In this document: piece by piece, positions 24,819-37,520 of the stretch
Layout: every line of letters starts with the position of its first letter
Numbering within the stretch: position 1 is the stretch's first letter
Assembly: GCA_026168455.1 (NCBI GenBank)
Contig: CM047426.1
Coordinates: 32,547,058 to 32,611,057, forward strand
Direction of reading: 5' to 3'
DNA length: 64,000 nucleotides
Source: Theocolax elegans
Taxonomy: Eukaryota > Arthropoda > Insecta > Hymenoptera > Cerocephalidae
Program-made: the position numbers and the translations under genes
The notes under the pieces: model-generated
Seen by the model: the letters and a program-made list of their open reading frames with translations, nothing else
The model's database searches: none
Told to the model about the DNA's origin: nothing

Positions 24819-25703
24819 AGGAAGAGTGTCACACCTGCGGGAAACGGATCTTTACCTAACTGTAGGATATGTTTTCTACTATAAAAATATGAAGAAAGCC
24901 GGAGCTATAGACTCTAACGCTCTATTTTTCGATAGTTATAAGCGAAAAACTTGAAATTTCGTCAAAATACTTCTAAATTTGATTGTTTATAACTCGGAAT
25001 CGGCTAAAGATATATACATTTAAACTTAAGTTTAAAAGAAAGCTAAGATGAAGTAGTTATATTTTTAAAAAAAAGCTCAAATATCTAATTTTGATCTAAA
25101 GTTATGGAAGAAATAAAAATAAGACGAAATTTTCACGAAGCTTTAAAATTTGATGATTTTTTTAAGCCAAATTTCGTCTAACTCTCGTATTTCCCATAAG
25201 TTCAGACCAAATTTAGATATTTACTTGATCACAGATTTCTTTGAAACTTAAGTTTGAATGTATATCTTTAGCCGATTCCGAGTTATAAACCTAGAAGTAT
25301 TTTCGGCGAAATTTTACGTTTTTTGCTTGTAACTATCGAAAAATAGAATATTAGAGTCTATAGCTCTGGCTTTCTTCTATATTTTTATAGTAGAAAATAT
25401 ATCCTACACTGAGAGAAAAAAAAAGTAACGTTAACCGAATAGTTCGGTTACTACTACCGAACACGTTTGGTAAAGGCTATTAAGTAAATGCAACTTTATT
25501 TGTTCGGTAACCATTACCGAATTTTGTTCGGTACTACTTACTGCAACCAAATAGTTCGGTAGTAGTAACCGAACTTTTTGGTAGAGTATACTTAACGGTC
25601 GTTCGGTAAATGCTACTTTTCACCATTTGGTTATCGATACTTTTTTTTTCTCTCAGTGTACAATTTGGTAAAGATCCGTTTCCCACAGGTGTGACACTCT
25701 CCT
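24819..25703. mobile_element. Foldback (long-TIR) element, copy 3, interrupted by a MITE
   Basis: The same palindrome as 22994-23635, with a 252-bp element inserted at 25407-25658 in its right arm. Outside that insertion it matches copy 2 closely. Confidence 0.8.
25407..25658. mobile_element. 252-bp MITE, TA target site (Tc1/mariner-like)
   Basis: It has perfect 21-bp terminal inverted repeats (CACTGAGAG, nine A, GTA). TA stands on both sides (25405-25406 and 25659-25660), and the uninterrupted copy at 23588-23600 (TCCTACAATTTGG) shows one TA, so the insertion is exact. The inside has nine copies of TTCGGT or its complement ACCGAA spread over both strands. TA duplication suggests the Tc1/mariner superfamily. 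There is no coding sequence. Confidence 0.88.
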
Positions 25704-26058
25704 AGTTAGTCTTATCACCAGATTCTTTAATGTCAAACTACAATATTGTACGAACGCATTTAAAACACTAGTCACATATAAATGTGTGACTAGTATATAT
25801 ACCTATATTATACATATAAATGGAGAGAGAAAGAAATGGGTCCGTTATTATCAAGAGTTAAAGTATGTTCAATCGTAGAAAGTATGTATCGGTTATACGC
25901 GTATATTTTTATCGACCGAACATTATATTGGAAAAAGCGAGTCCATTAAAAAGTGCACACTGCGTTGCACAGAGTCAAGCTGCGCGGTATAATTGAAGAT
26001 AGCAATAATCGAACGTATAGCCGTAAAATTGTTCAGAACCTCCTTCCTTTTCTTCAGG

Positions 26059-29000
26059 TTATATATCAACGTAAGCAAGAGCTACTCTTTATTGATCTTT
26101 CATTTCTCTTTCCTTATTATTTTCTTCTATGCTTTCCTTTATCTTTTCCGTCATTGTGGCTATCTTTACTTTGATAACATATTACAATACTTTAAAGCAC
26201 CCAATGTTCCTACTATTATACATTATGTAAGTGATGTTAACAATTATTAACAATGGCTCGTTCAATTATTTAAATGAAGTTCAAGTTTATTCGATTCTCT
26301 TGGTATGATATTCAATAGATTTAGTTGGTTAAATATTAACTGAGATAAATGCAATTTACCTCTGTAATTATTAATCTACAATTTAAGATGTTGCATTACC
26401 GACCAATTTGATTAATTATATGAACTTAAAGATAAATATGTTCGTTAAAATTTGTTATTTTGTAAGTAAAAATTAATTAGTACACTCAAGTATTTTTTCT
26501 GTTTTCTGTTAAAAAATAAAATGTATATAAATTAAATACTTCAAGTAAGCCCTTAAAGAGGAGAGAGCGTTGAAAAAATAACTAAATCTACTCTAAACGG
26601 TTTAGTGTAAAATTCAGAAATCTCAAAGGCTTTTGTACATGAGGTTACACTCTAAATAATAACTTTTTGATACATTCTCATTAAAATAACATTGTAAAGT
26701 AATATATAACTATATGTTATACTTGATAATTTTTAACCACAAAATGATGCAATAAAGAACAGTTCTGTTTCTGTAATTTCAGAAACATTTACATCACAAA
26801 ATATTCCTAATTGCGCATAGAGAGACCGGGAAAAGTATAGTCAAGGTTACAGTAAATATTATTTTATGTAATCTTATTTAAATACAAAATACATTACTGT
26901 TAAAATTTGGATAAGCTTTGAAAATTACTCGGGGTAAATCCTTCCAACCTCATTCCTTTATTTAAAAATAAGCAATAAGTTAAGCATACAACAAAATATA
27001 AAAGTTTTAAATATTTGATGCACTTAAATTATTATATTCACACATTTTGATGTTTACAGATCCCAAGTAAAAAAAAATTATTTTGACACTAGTCTGGGAA
27101 CTTGTAGTAACTGACGACAATAACTAATAAATCAGACACACATAGTTGAACAAACTATGGTAAAAGGTGTAACAACAATTCTTTTCTTTTTGTACGCACT
27201 CTTCCCAGATTTATATCAGATTAGCTGTTTACCTCGGAATGCTTTTAAGCATTAATTATACTATATTATTCGATTACAATACGGAAAATAAGTCTTTGAA
27301 TGACTAAGGTATACTTAAAATATACTAATATATTATCAGTTTTTTTATAATAATTATATGTAGCTTTCAAATTTTTGTAAACACATCATTATTTTGATCA
27401 AGATTTGATTTAATTTTGTAGTAACGCGAATAAAAATTCTAAGTATTTCGTAAGGAAAATGTAAGTTCAATCTAAATAAAAGAACACGATTATACAAAAT
27501 TCTATGCGCTACTACCCCAGTAAATTTAATTCATCTAATCTCTTACGTTATCGAAGCACTTGAATTATACATTTTTACATCTATTATTCAAATTGGAGTT
27601 TAATATGCAACTGAAATATTATTTAGTGTAACATTAATATTACACAATGTAGTATTCCTCATACATTATTACATAAATATATAAATATTTTATGAATTTT
27701 AATTCGAAAATTTTGATTATTATTCATTAATACAAATTGAAATCAAGAGTCCAACGTTTGAGAATTCAGATTCCAATTACCAAATATTTCAATATAATTT
27801 ATATGCGCTATAGTTAATCGCGCTATTTATACGATATTCACATTTAATACAGTAATATTACTGAAGCATGTGACATTTTCGAGACGGGAGTGTTATAAAT
27901 TATATATCACAATTTTATATCAAATCAATTAATTTATTATTTATAAATTTGTTTCTCTAGAATCGATGATTTTATTCGCCTATTAAAAATTTTAATTTTT
28001 ATACAGCAGTTCTCACATTGTCCTAGAATATACATAAATTTCTTCAATATTTTGTCTTACATTTGTTTAACTTTATACCTATAAGAGTTTTCAATAATTT
28101 ATAAAATGGTGAACGAATAGCTGCAGTGTAGTGAGTTTTATGAAAATTTACTTTTCATATTCCAATTCACTTCGAAATATCTGATTATTTAAATAACTTC
28201 TGAAATACAGTACAGTGTTTTGAAAATAATGTTTAATGCATCTACAATAAATTAAATAAATTAATATATTTTTCACAATTGTATAATGTTCTAATACATA
28301 TATAAATAGCCTGTAAATATTAATTAATAATAAAAACGCATTGCCGTATTGCAAGCTTCTTTACTGGAAAAAGCTAACAAAAAATTAATTAAAAAGCTAC
28401 ACAAGATGTTCTTCCAATATCGCTGCATAACACAGTTTCTCGAATAAATCCATTTCAACCCCTTGAAAATTACATCTATAAAAGACATCTGACGATAAGT
28501 ACACTTTTAAATTATTATATCCCATGTGGTTGACATTAAATTTCTTCCTTAAGAATAAAATAACATAATTTAAATAAATAATAAGAATGTAACACAAAAA
28601 AGGTTTGTGCACCCTCGTGAAACCATCAGCGTATATACATCGTATTTTACGTTACATGTCTTACATGATATACTTTGTATTATACCGTTGCGTCATCGAC
28701 ATGAACGTATAACACGCACTTTTTCTCATCGTATATTGCTTGACGTCATCGCTACTCTCTTCAATGGCACGGCCACGCGTGTAACATTAAACACACACAC
28801 ACACACACACACGTACATAGACGAGGTGCTCCTTCGATTTTTTATACGCCGGGGATTAGCACACGCATGCGTTCGTTCTTTTTATAATGTTGACGATAAA
28901 AAGTGAATGGAAAACTGAAACTGCGGGATATCATTATATTTCATTCCAACTCTTTCGGGAAGTATGGAACCTCTTTTTCCCTTGATTACCCCTTTTATAT

Positions 29001-32000
29001 TCATGATATCACTGGGTATGATCAGTCTAATCGCTTTGTGGGTTTTTATTTTTATTTTTGTGTAATGGATTTATTTGCGCCTTTGCACTTATTGTCGCAT
29101 TAAAAATTTATAGAATCGTGTTAGAATTGTAAATAATAATTATTGAAATAGTTATTAACTATATAATTAATTTATAAAGTTATTAAGGTAGTGCTATGAA
29201 CGTAGTTAATTTTTATTTAAACATGTTAATCGTATTTTAAACAATATTTATTTACTATTTTTTACCGAATTTTCGTTGACTCTATTAGAATATTTATCAC
29301 GAAGACCGGTTAATAACCCGTCAATTATCTACCAGGGTTTCTTAAACTTTTGTGCCAGACACGTTGTATAATTAATATTACATAAAAACTATTTTATTGT
29401 ATACTGTTGTCTGAGAATCCTTTGGGCGCACTCTATCCTAGGAAGGTCAAATATTGTACATGCGTTGTGTACAGTAGCTCATACCGAAAAATGTGAAATA
29501 AATGCGACAGTGGTGCCGCTTTTGGTCGATTCTCGCACTATATTTGGGTTTTAGCTGCTCGAAAACATACAAACGTTTTGGACATCATTCGTACTGCTAA
29601 TACTGCTACGAACAGTACCTCAAGATATTTTCAGTTATATGTAATATGGTTATAGGATAAACTAAAATGACTGTAGTAAAAAATTAATGAAACTAGTTGT
29701 AATGTGTAATGATTCACGTATAATAATTCCATAATTTTTAATAGTATTTGTGTTTCTAAAAAAACATATATTTTAAGAAGTTTAGTATATTTACTCGTAT
29801 TTTTAAAATTATGTATTTATGAATTGAGAAATATCAAGTGTTCATATCTAATGGAAAAAAATTATTGACTTAATGTCTATACGTTTAAAAAAAAAAGTAC
29901 TAAAATCAAATAAAATATATGTTTACTTTTATCTTAGTCATTTCAGTTTAAATCAATCATTCTATAATGATTTGCTTATATCATTCCAAACCACTCAACA
30001 AAAATAATGATGACTTTGTTTAAGAATACGTAGTAATTTGTAGTAACATTTCCTAAGTTCATAAATAAAAAATATAAAAAATTCATATATAGTATGCAAA
30101 CACCATAAATGAGACACGGTCACTTCTGTTTACCTTATACTTTTAATTCATTTTTTCAGTCAAAATTAGTCATTAAGTAGGAGAGTTCTCAAAATAAATT
30201 GCCAATGCTAAAGAATGTATAATAGCAAATTTTATCACGTATAGTGATCTCAAATGCTCTTCGATATCCAAACGTTCGTTTCTTGTTCATTAATGTTAAA
30301 TTGATGATTTTTCTCCTTCTTATTTTAGAAGAGAATCGATCGGTAGTATGTTTGGTGAATGATAATTACATGCAAATTGCCGACTATTTTAATAAGATAA
30401 ATAAAGAGCTTATAAAATTTATACTATATACTTTACCGCACGTGAAGAAAATAATTTATTTGATATTAAGATATTTATTAGTAATAAATCTAGGGTTTAT
30501 TGTTGTTTATTATTGCTAAAATATCTTTATATCAAATAAATTCTTCCTGTAGTATACGGTTAAAAAAATGCTTAAATAATTAAGTTTTTTTAGTCATTTT
30601 TCGTCGATCATTTGTTTTTATAATTATACACGAATAATATATGAAATATTTTCGTATGATTATAAAAAATGTACAAAATTGTATTATGGTTTTTATATAG
30701 CTTGACAGGTAAACAAAAATTTATTTTCTATTATGGTGTAATTGTGTATGGACGTTTACTTGTATTCCATATACGAAAGAAAACAATATGAATGTGTCTA
30801 AATTATACTAAATATTTTGTAAAACATAAGATGTAAATTAAATTGGATATCCTGCAGCTTGTCCGCATGATGCTGTCATTCCTCTTGATATGATATTACG
30901 CGAATAACGTAGTCATTACAAACAAATTAACAATGTAGCTTTTACAAATTAAAATTAAATGTGACTAACAGAATATTCTAGTTTTTGTTACCACGATATG
31001 TGTACAGTCTACAGTAACATTAGCTATCGTACATAAGTAAAGTTGTTTAACTACAACCGTATGTATGCATCAATAATCAAACGGCGCGTGTGCGAATCAA
31101 GGAATGTGCATGAAGGGTCGTTACCTACTTCACGTTTATACGTAAATATACACCAACGCCGCAGTCTTAACTCATTGTAATAAATATCGTAGAATCTGTA
31201 AATAAAATCAAGCGAGTCGATCTATCTAGACGGTAGAAATAAAACGACAATATAGAGTCCGGTAGAACAACTGATCAAGATGATTGATTATACCGCACTT
31301 GATAAATTCCTAAATTTGGAAAAATACTGGTTTATGATCAACAGTTTATTTTAAATGTCTTGTGCATTTTATAGATTTGAATTATCAGTATTTTATAATT
31401 TATTAGTAGGTTGTTATATATTGAGATGTTATTATTTTATAATACACATGTACGTTGTAAAATTAATAAACAATTCGAATTCAACCATTTTTAACATTTA
31501 TCTCTTATTCTATTTAATACATTTTTTTATTTATAATGTATGTAAACTTTCACCCACAAACTTTATTTACTTGTTTTATGTTTTATCATAAAGTAAATAA
31601 ATGTTCACGGAAATAGATATAATTTATGTATTTCATCAGTATTTTGTTAAGGAAATTTGAATAATTTATGTTAAATACTAAATAAAATATTAATTACAAA
31701 ATACAAAGTTAAATTATTTCACTTTTATGAAATAGGTATACCTCAATCGACCATTTTTTTGTCTGAAAACAGTAAAACATAATGTTTATTAAAAATGTTT
31801 ACTCCCAGAAGAGCTGAGATGTTGGTTTTAAATTTTTTTTACTTTACTTGAAAAAACTATAATATTAAATTAAACTAAAGTTGTAGATATAATTTTTCAT
31901 TTCATTGAAAACTGTAAATAACAATATTAATTATAGATTTATGAAGGACTCGAATATTATCTCCAAAAGAATATAAGTATACTAATAAAATATAAGTATA

Positions 32001-32900
32001 CTATTAATATATTTATCGTGCATTATTACCACTTGAAAATATAATACCTTAACCAAATTAGCACGCTTTATATGTTTATATAAATGGCCATTCTCGATCG
32101 TCAATACCACGTTATTTTCAACGAAACAAGCATTTATTGCAAGGAGACGGGTACAACTTTTTAGAAGAAATTGAAAGAACAGCGCAAGAGGGAATTTGTT
32201 CAAACGAAGGAGAATGCAGTAAAACACTATCAACACCACGACTATCATCTCAATCGGATAAGAACCCTCGAGAAGTAGCAGTGTATGGCGCCTCTCTCTT
32301 TGTCCATTCTTCTCACTTTCTTCCTGTGTACTGATGCTCTTGGGATGTGCAGCTACCTTTCTTAATGGTGGTCCTCGTCTCTCAATCTATATATGCCATT
32401 GTTTGCGTTTTGGTTTACAACATCGGGATAAACAAATCCGTAATGTACCGTTTGCGTATGTGTCAATACGAAACCGGGGATATAAATTTATTCGGAAGAG
32501 AACATTAATATTCGTAAATGTGAGATGGTAAATTTCGAAATATCGAGTGTAATGTTTTAGTTGAATATTTGAATATATAATAAGAATGAAAAAGCTAAAC
32601 AAATTGATCGAAATTAAATATCAAAGTCTAAATATTTTTAAAAATTAATCATATATTAATTTTTTACATTTGGTATCAATATAAAACCTTTGACTGTGTC
32701 ATTAATATGTGTAACGGTATATATTCTCGCAGTGCGACTGTATAATATTGAAATAGTATAACTTTTTTGGTTTTACGCTGTAATGTGGCATTTAAAAAAT
32801 CTCGCTACATTATGAACCGTTTTGTGTCATCAAGTGAAATTTTCCGTGCTCGCGGAAAAGCGAGTCGTTATATAGTCCTGTCAAGGCGAAAAACCCATTT
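26059..32900. other. AT-rich non-coding DNA
   Basis: No supported exon. It has a microsatellite at 28791-28812 and a CpG-richer patch at 28600-28900. A short open frame at 32137-32334 looks somewhat less AT-rich but has no recognisable motif or convincing splice partners. Confidence 0.45.
28791..28812. repeat. (AC)n microsatellite
   Basis: Uninterrupted AC dinucleotides. Confidence 0.9.
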
Positions 32901-32911
32901 TTCCAAGAGAA

Positions 32912-32965
32912 CGTAAAATTTTACTTTGCAGACTCAAAACAGTCTACAAAGTTGTTATTTTACGG
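32912..32965. repeat. Imperfect hairpin
   Basis: CGTAAAATTTTACTTTGCAGACT is followed after six bases by AGTCTACAAAGTTGTTATTTTACGG, its imperfect reverse complement. It may be the core of a degraded small inverted-repeat element. Confidence 0.55.
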
Positions 32966-33648
32966 ACATGTACGTGTAACGAAATAGTTATTTTCGTTAC
33001 AAGGGCGAAAAATGAAGCGAGGGTGCCAAACCGTTCAAGTTAAGTTAAGAAACTATTTTGCACGCGTGTAACAGACAAAAGTTTTCCGAGGGTGTAAAAG
33101 CACATTTTACGCCTATTCTGATATAAAATATTATTTTTATTTACCGAAAAGTTTTAATATGTTTCTTTTTTAACGGACTTTATATATTATAAATTACAAT
33201 TCATTTAATGCGTATAATATATTGTGTAATGTTATAAAAAGTGTTTTTGATATCAATTGTAATACTCCCGAAAAGTTTTAATTTAGCTAAACTATAATGT
33301 ACGAATACTAATACTATACCTAAAAAACATAACTTTTAGAACTACTAGATCGCCCAATTTCAAGTATAGCAACATTGTGTTAAAAATAAATTGACATGGT
33401 TAGATATAATTTGTAAGAATGTATAGGTATTGTTAAATAACTTAATATTTCTTTCATAATGAATTAGCACATTTCTTGCTTTCATTTTTCTTCACTTCTT
33501 GCTAACTTATTTATTTTTCATTGACTGGCTTAATTAAGCTATTTATCTTATATACAATCTTTTTTATTATCTTATTCTTATATTTACTTCCCTAGTAGAA
33601 TTTTAAATATGAAAAATGGGCTTAAAACTAAGAAATGGCCAGTGAAAC

Positions 33649-34074
33649 TGGTCAGGTTCTATCTCAAAATGAAACGCTTTTTCACACCCTTCTTGACCAT
33701 TTCTTAGATGGACATAACCTTCATCAAATATGAAACAACTTTTCGGGTAATCCTGTAAACAAAACTTAAAGCGTGTTGTGAAATTTGATCGGTTTTACCA
33801 TTTGTAAAAGATACAGACGATTGTTTACGCTATATAAATAGTACTTTTAAAGATATTTCGACGTTTATCATTTTTCTCTCAAATTGAGCCAAATCATTTT
33901 TAGGAGCTTGTTCATGGCTATTATACCCAGCTAAAATGGCCAATTTTTCTTAGTCTACTTAAAATTCCAAAAGCATTTTTGATGGTCAGAAAAGGTTTAT
34001 AAATTGGAATGAAAACTATGAAATGGGCAAGAAAGGTTCGAAAAAGCGTTTCATTCTTGTACACGACCTGACCA
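33649..34074. mobile_element. Inverted-repeat (MITE-like) element, ~425 bp
   Basis: The left arm (TGGTCAGGTTCT, then AATGAAACGCTTTTTC, then TTCTTGACCATTTCTTA) is mirrored at 34012-34074 (ATGAAATGGGCAAGAAAGG, GAAAAAGCGTTTCATT, GACCTGACCA). The arms are about 60 bp and about 80% identical by eye. The centre is unrelated AT-rich sequence without a transposase. No clear target duplication was found. Confidence 0.7.
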
Positions 34075-34099
34075 AGCGTCCTAGGTAGTTTATAGATTG

Positions 34100-36220
34100 A
34101 CATGAGAACGCTACTCAGTAAATGGCTACAAAATTTTTGTTGATTCCACCAGGGTTTTTACTTGCTAAAAAATTATACTAGTTCCATTGTTTTATTTGTA
34201 TATATTATCTCAAAACATTATTTTCACTATTAAGCAAAGAACATGTTAAATTTGCGATCTCTTGTGTCACATACATTTTTACGTCAATAGTTTGGTTGTT
34301 TGACTAGAAATAACGATTATCATTTTTGTGTGGTTGTGAAGTTTAGAAAATAATATAATATAGAAAACAGAATACAATAAGTGCTGCAAAACGAACAGTG
34401 GTATTATATATATATAAACTAGGGGGTGATACTTTGGAATTTTTCTATCGTAACAGAGTTTATACTTTGCGTCACAGTCCATTGTAGTGATCTATTTTAA
34501 GCGATGGAAATCCTTCCCTTTCCTCTATTTAGAATCACTTTGCCAACTCTACCGAGCTTAAAAGCACGATGATTAATTTATTTCAAATTATCCTAGGTTT
34601 GTACGTCTTAAGGTGTTAATAGGTATTTCGATCAATTCTGCGAAGATAAAGAGTTTAGAATGTTATTACACTCAGATAACATTAATTAACGTCTAAAGGT
34701 TATTTATTTTATAAGATATAAAACATTAATCTAACTTTAATTCTATTTTCAATTATATTACATTTTTTACTTTCATGGAATTATACGGATTTTGTATGGA
34801 CGGGGAAAACTTTATAATACAAATTATTGTGTTATTGAGAAAAGGAGCAGTCATGACATATCATAAAAATTACTCTGCTAGGTAGCAACATTTTCTATGG
34901 ATTTTATTATTTTTTTGTTATATTATGTGTTAATTTTTCACAAAATTTGTAGTAAATTTTACTATACAATAATAAATTTTATGATAGTAATTTTTATGAT
35001 AGTAATTTTTATTAGTCAAGACTGTCATTTTTTTCAATAAAATATTAATTTTTATAATATAAAATTTTCCCCGTGATGAAGCATAATTTTTTAACCTTTA
35101 ACGCTAAGTGCAGAAACTAAAGATGAAGAGTGTAGTAATTTTTACTCATACATTTTTCTTTATATATTTAAAAAATGAATTTCATTCATATAATATAATC
35201 TAAAGAAAAAATATTTAAATAGTATATACACATATTACATTATATCTATACATAATTGAAATTATTTATTAAGAATTCCGTGTCTCGTAGAATAAAAATG
35301 TATCTTCATATATATATAATTATTTACTTGGCGTTAGCAACTTTCAGTAACCATGTTAAAATAACAAAAATATTGTTAATAGAAGTCTTTTCTCATCATC
35401 TTATTATCTTATTACATTCTGCAAGTGTCACGATGTAACCATGAATTTCTCATATGAAACCAGAAGTATGAGAAAAAAAGTTGATCCGTTCTTTTCTTTG
35501 TTATTGAGAAAACGTGTGGCGCCTCTGTCACATCCCATACACACATACACAAACTTTATCATACCCTTTGACCTTCTAACTATCACATAAAAGTGCTCTA
35601 GAATAACGAAAAAAGTTTCTGGCAGCGACTGCTTCCGAGTGGCGCGTCATGATGTCGAAACCCTTGGGCGCCGGCGCGCACGGAATGCTAATTGGAAAGT
35701 GTGCGCATATACACACGACGCACGCATTGATCGACATGCAATCCACCTTGTATATACGATGCTTAATCGAGTGTTTGACACGTCCGCCGATTGAATATTT
35801 TACTTTGTTCTTTTCTTTCTCCGTGCGCTTATTTGTCGATATTTATGTTATTTCGTATGCACGATATATTCGGTCAAAGTACACTAAGCTTTTATCTAGA
35901 CCAACAAAAGTAATTCGGAAATGTTTTTTAATTAATTTTCTGTTCGCGGTACGACAGTGACTATAAAAAGTTTGGTTAAATTATAGTAATGCTAGAGTGT
36001 TTCGGTACTATTCTATCAAACGGAAATAATTAGCTTATCGTGTGTCGGTCTTCTTCTGTCCTGACTATTATAATATAAATAGATATATTGCAGCGTATTT
36101 TTAATTAATTCTACGAGTTTTTATAGCTTGACAAACGATGAGAAGAATATAACGTATTTTAAAAAGATTATATTGTATTTTTTAATAGAAAATCTATCAA
36201 TTGCTAGTGATTACAAATAT
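34100..36220. other. AT-rich non-coding DNA with a small CpG-rich patch
   Basis: 35510-35720 is rich in GGCGC motifs and stands out. The frame opening at 35649 is preceded by no convincing promoter or splice pattern and reads into AT-rich low-complexity residues. No gene is called. Confidence 0.4.
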
Positions 36221-36856
36221 ACAAGGAAACCATCATGTGTTTGGGAAACGAATCGTGTTCAGCTTGTAAGATATGTTTTTTAATACAAATATATCAAGAA
36301 ATCCACAGCCGCAGTCCCGTACAATCATTTTTACGGAAGTTATACGCTATTAAAACAAAATTTACTAAAAAAGGGTTCACTTTAAACGCTTGTAATGTCT
36401 AAGCAATCAAATATTAATATTCAAACTAAAATTTAATAAAAAACTAAGATAAAATAGATATAATTTAAAATAAATACACAGCTGAATTCAAAATTTGAAG
36501 AAATTTAGCTAAAATAATCAATAAAATTTGTAATGTCCAATTTTTGTTAAAATTTCTTCAAATTTTTAATTCGGCCATAACTTAAATTTGCTCCATTCTA
36601 ACGGATTTGAGCGTATTTTTAAAAAATCATATCTATTTTATCTCAGCTCTTTATTTAAACTGTAGTTTCAATGTCAATATTTGAGAGTTTAGCAATTAAT
36701 TACAAACGTTTAATGTTAAGCCTCTTCTTTTGTAAATTTTTTGAAAAACCGATTGTCAGGGTTTGTGGCTCTGACTTTTTTTATATTTTTATATTAGAAA
36801 ACATATTCTTTAAGCTGGACACAATCCTTTTCCCAAACATACGATGGTCTCCTTGT
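36221..36856. mobile_element. Foldback (long-TIR) element, diverged second member
   Basis: A palindrome of about 636 bp. ACAAGGAAACCATC at the left mirrors GATGGTCTCCTTGT at the right. Further mirrored blocks include TTTGGGAAA, CAGCTT, and ATATGTTTT with AATAC/AATAT. The layout and several arm motifs (GGGAAACG, GATATGTTTT, AAGAAA-CC, then a central AAATTT-rich palindrome) match the elements at 21.2-25.7 kb, so it is the same family but old. Confidence 0.7.
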
Positions 36857-36959
36857 TAGTTTGATAATTTTATTCAAGGACAAATAATTTAATAAATGGC
36901 AATGCTTATATATATATTTTTATGAAAAATAAATATTTCATAAAATAAGAATTACTATA

Positions 36960-37520
36960 TAAATTTGCTGTATATGGATGTGCCGCGGTGACAAATAGGT
37001 CGGGAGAGCGTATGGTAACGCCAGATGACGATGCGCAGGTTAACGAAACACCGTTTAGAGCTGGTGCCTGTTCGCTGCGCCGTTGTTAGTGTGAATTCTA
37101 TATGGCCCGAGCAAGGTCACAATACTAACCCCGCGACTAGCTCTCTAAGAGCCTAGCGAGCAGGCGCAAACCTAGGCTCGGACGATCGGGTCCCAACCAA
37201 TGAGTCCCGCTCACTACGAAGTTCCTCATTGGCGGAATCCTTTCTGTTGAACCAGGATATGTTTCCTCGGAGGCATCGCTGCGGAGAAACGCTGGTTGTG
37301 TCACTCAATGTTTGTGCTGCAATGACTCCTTATCGGCCAATACATTCTAAACACGTGTGAAGCTAAGGGTGATCTGCTCCGTTTGGACGAAATTAACCCT
37401 TGGTTGGCTCTTGCTCTGGGTACTGGCAGTCTTCTTCTGCTGTCAGCCGAGCTGCAAAGTTCTGGACGAGAGAGAGTCCGATCTGGTCCCCTTCCGTGAA
37501 CTGACATGTCGTGGAAGTTG
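36960..37520. promoter_or_regulatory. GC- and CpG-rich island of unknown nature
   Basis: About 550 bp much richer in G+C than everything around it, with sharp edges. It contains an 8-bp inverted repeat CCAATGAG/CTCATTGG at 37197-37204 and 37225-37232. It could be a solo LTR or other transposon remnant, or a CCAAT-bearing alternative promoter. No LTR end pair or protein match was recognised. Confidence 0.35.

Larger units (their letters stand above)
19993..26058. repeat. Tandem segmental array, nearly three copies of a ~1.8-kb unit
   Basis: Copy 1 runs 19993-21776, copy 2 21777-23985, copy 3 23986-26058. Copies 1 and 2 are offset by about 1784 bp, copies 2 and 3 by about 1822 bp before the MITE. 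Each contains the same single-copy-looking flank and one palindromic foldback element. Copy 1 lacks the end of the palindrome and the roughly 350-bp right flank (23636-23985), which recurs at 25704-26058. Copies differ by scattered short indels and a few substitutions. All short open frames inside are repeats of each other and not genes. Confidence 0.9.

Noticed and set aside
19993..26058. CRISPR-like or satellite array
   Set aside because: Units are about 1.8 kb, contain a palindromic transposon, and there are no short regular repeats with unique spacers. It is a eukaryotic segmental duplication.
29333..29365. CAGGGTTTCTTAAACTTTTG, resembling a hAT transposon end
   Set aside because: No matching inverted end or 8-bp target duplication was found within the following kilobase.
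32137..32334. Possible small exon on the plus strand
   Set aside because: Acidic, plausible-looking residues, but no homologue recognised and no convincing splice partners or promoter.
35649..35960. 103-codon frame in a CpG-rich patch
   Set aside because: After the first 20 residues it becomes AT-driven low-complexity sequence. No domain and no splice context.
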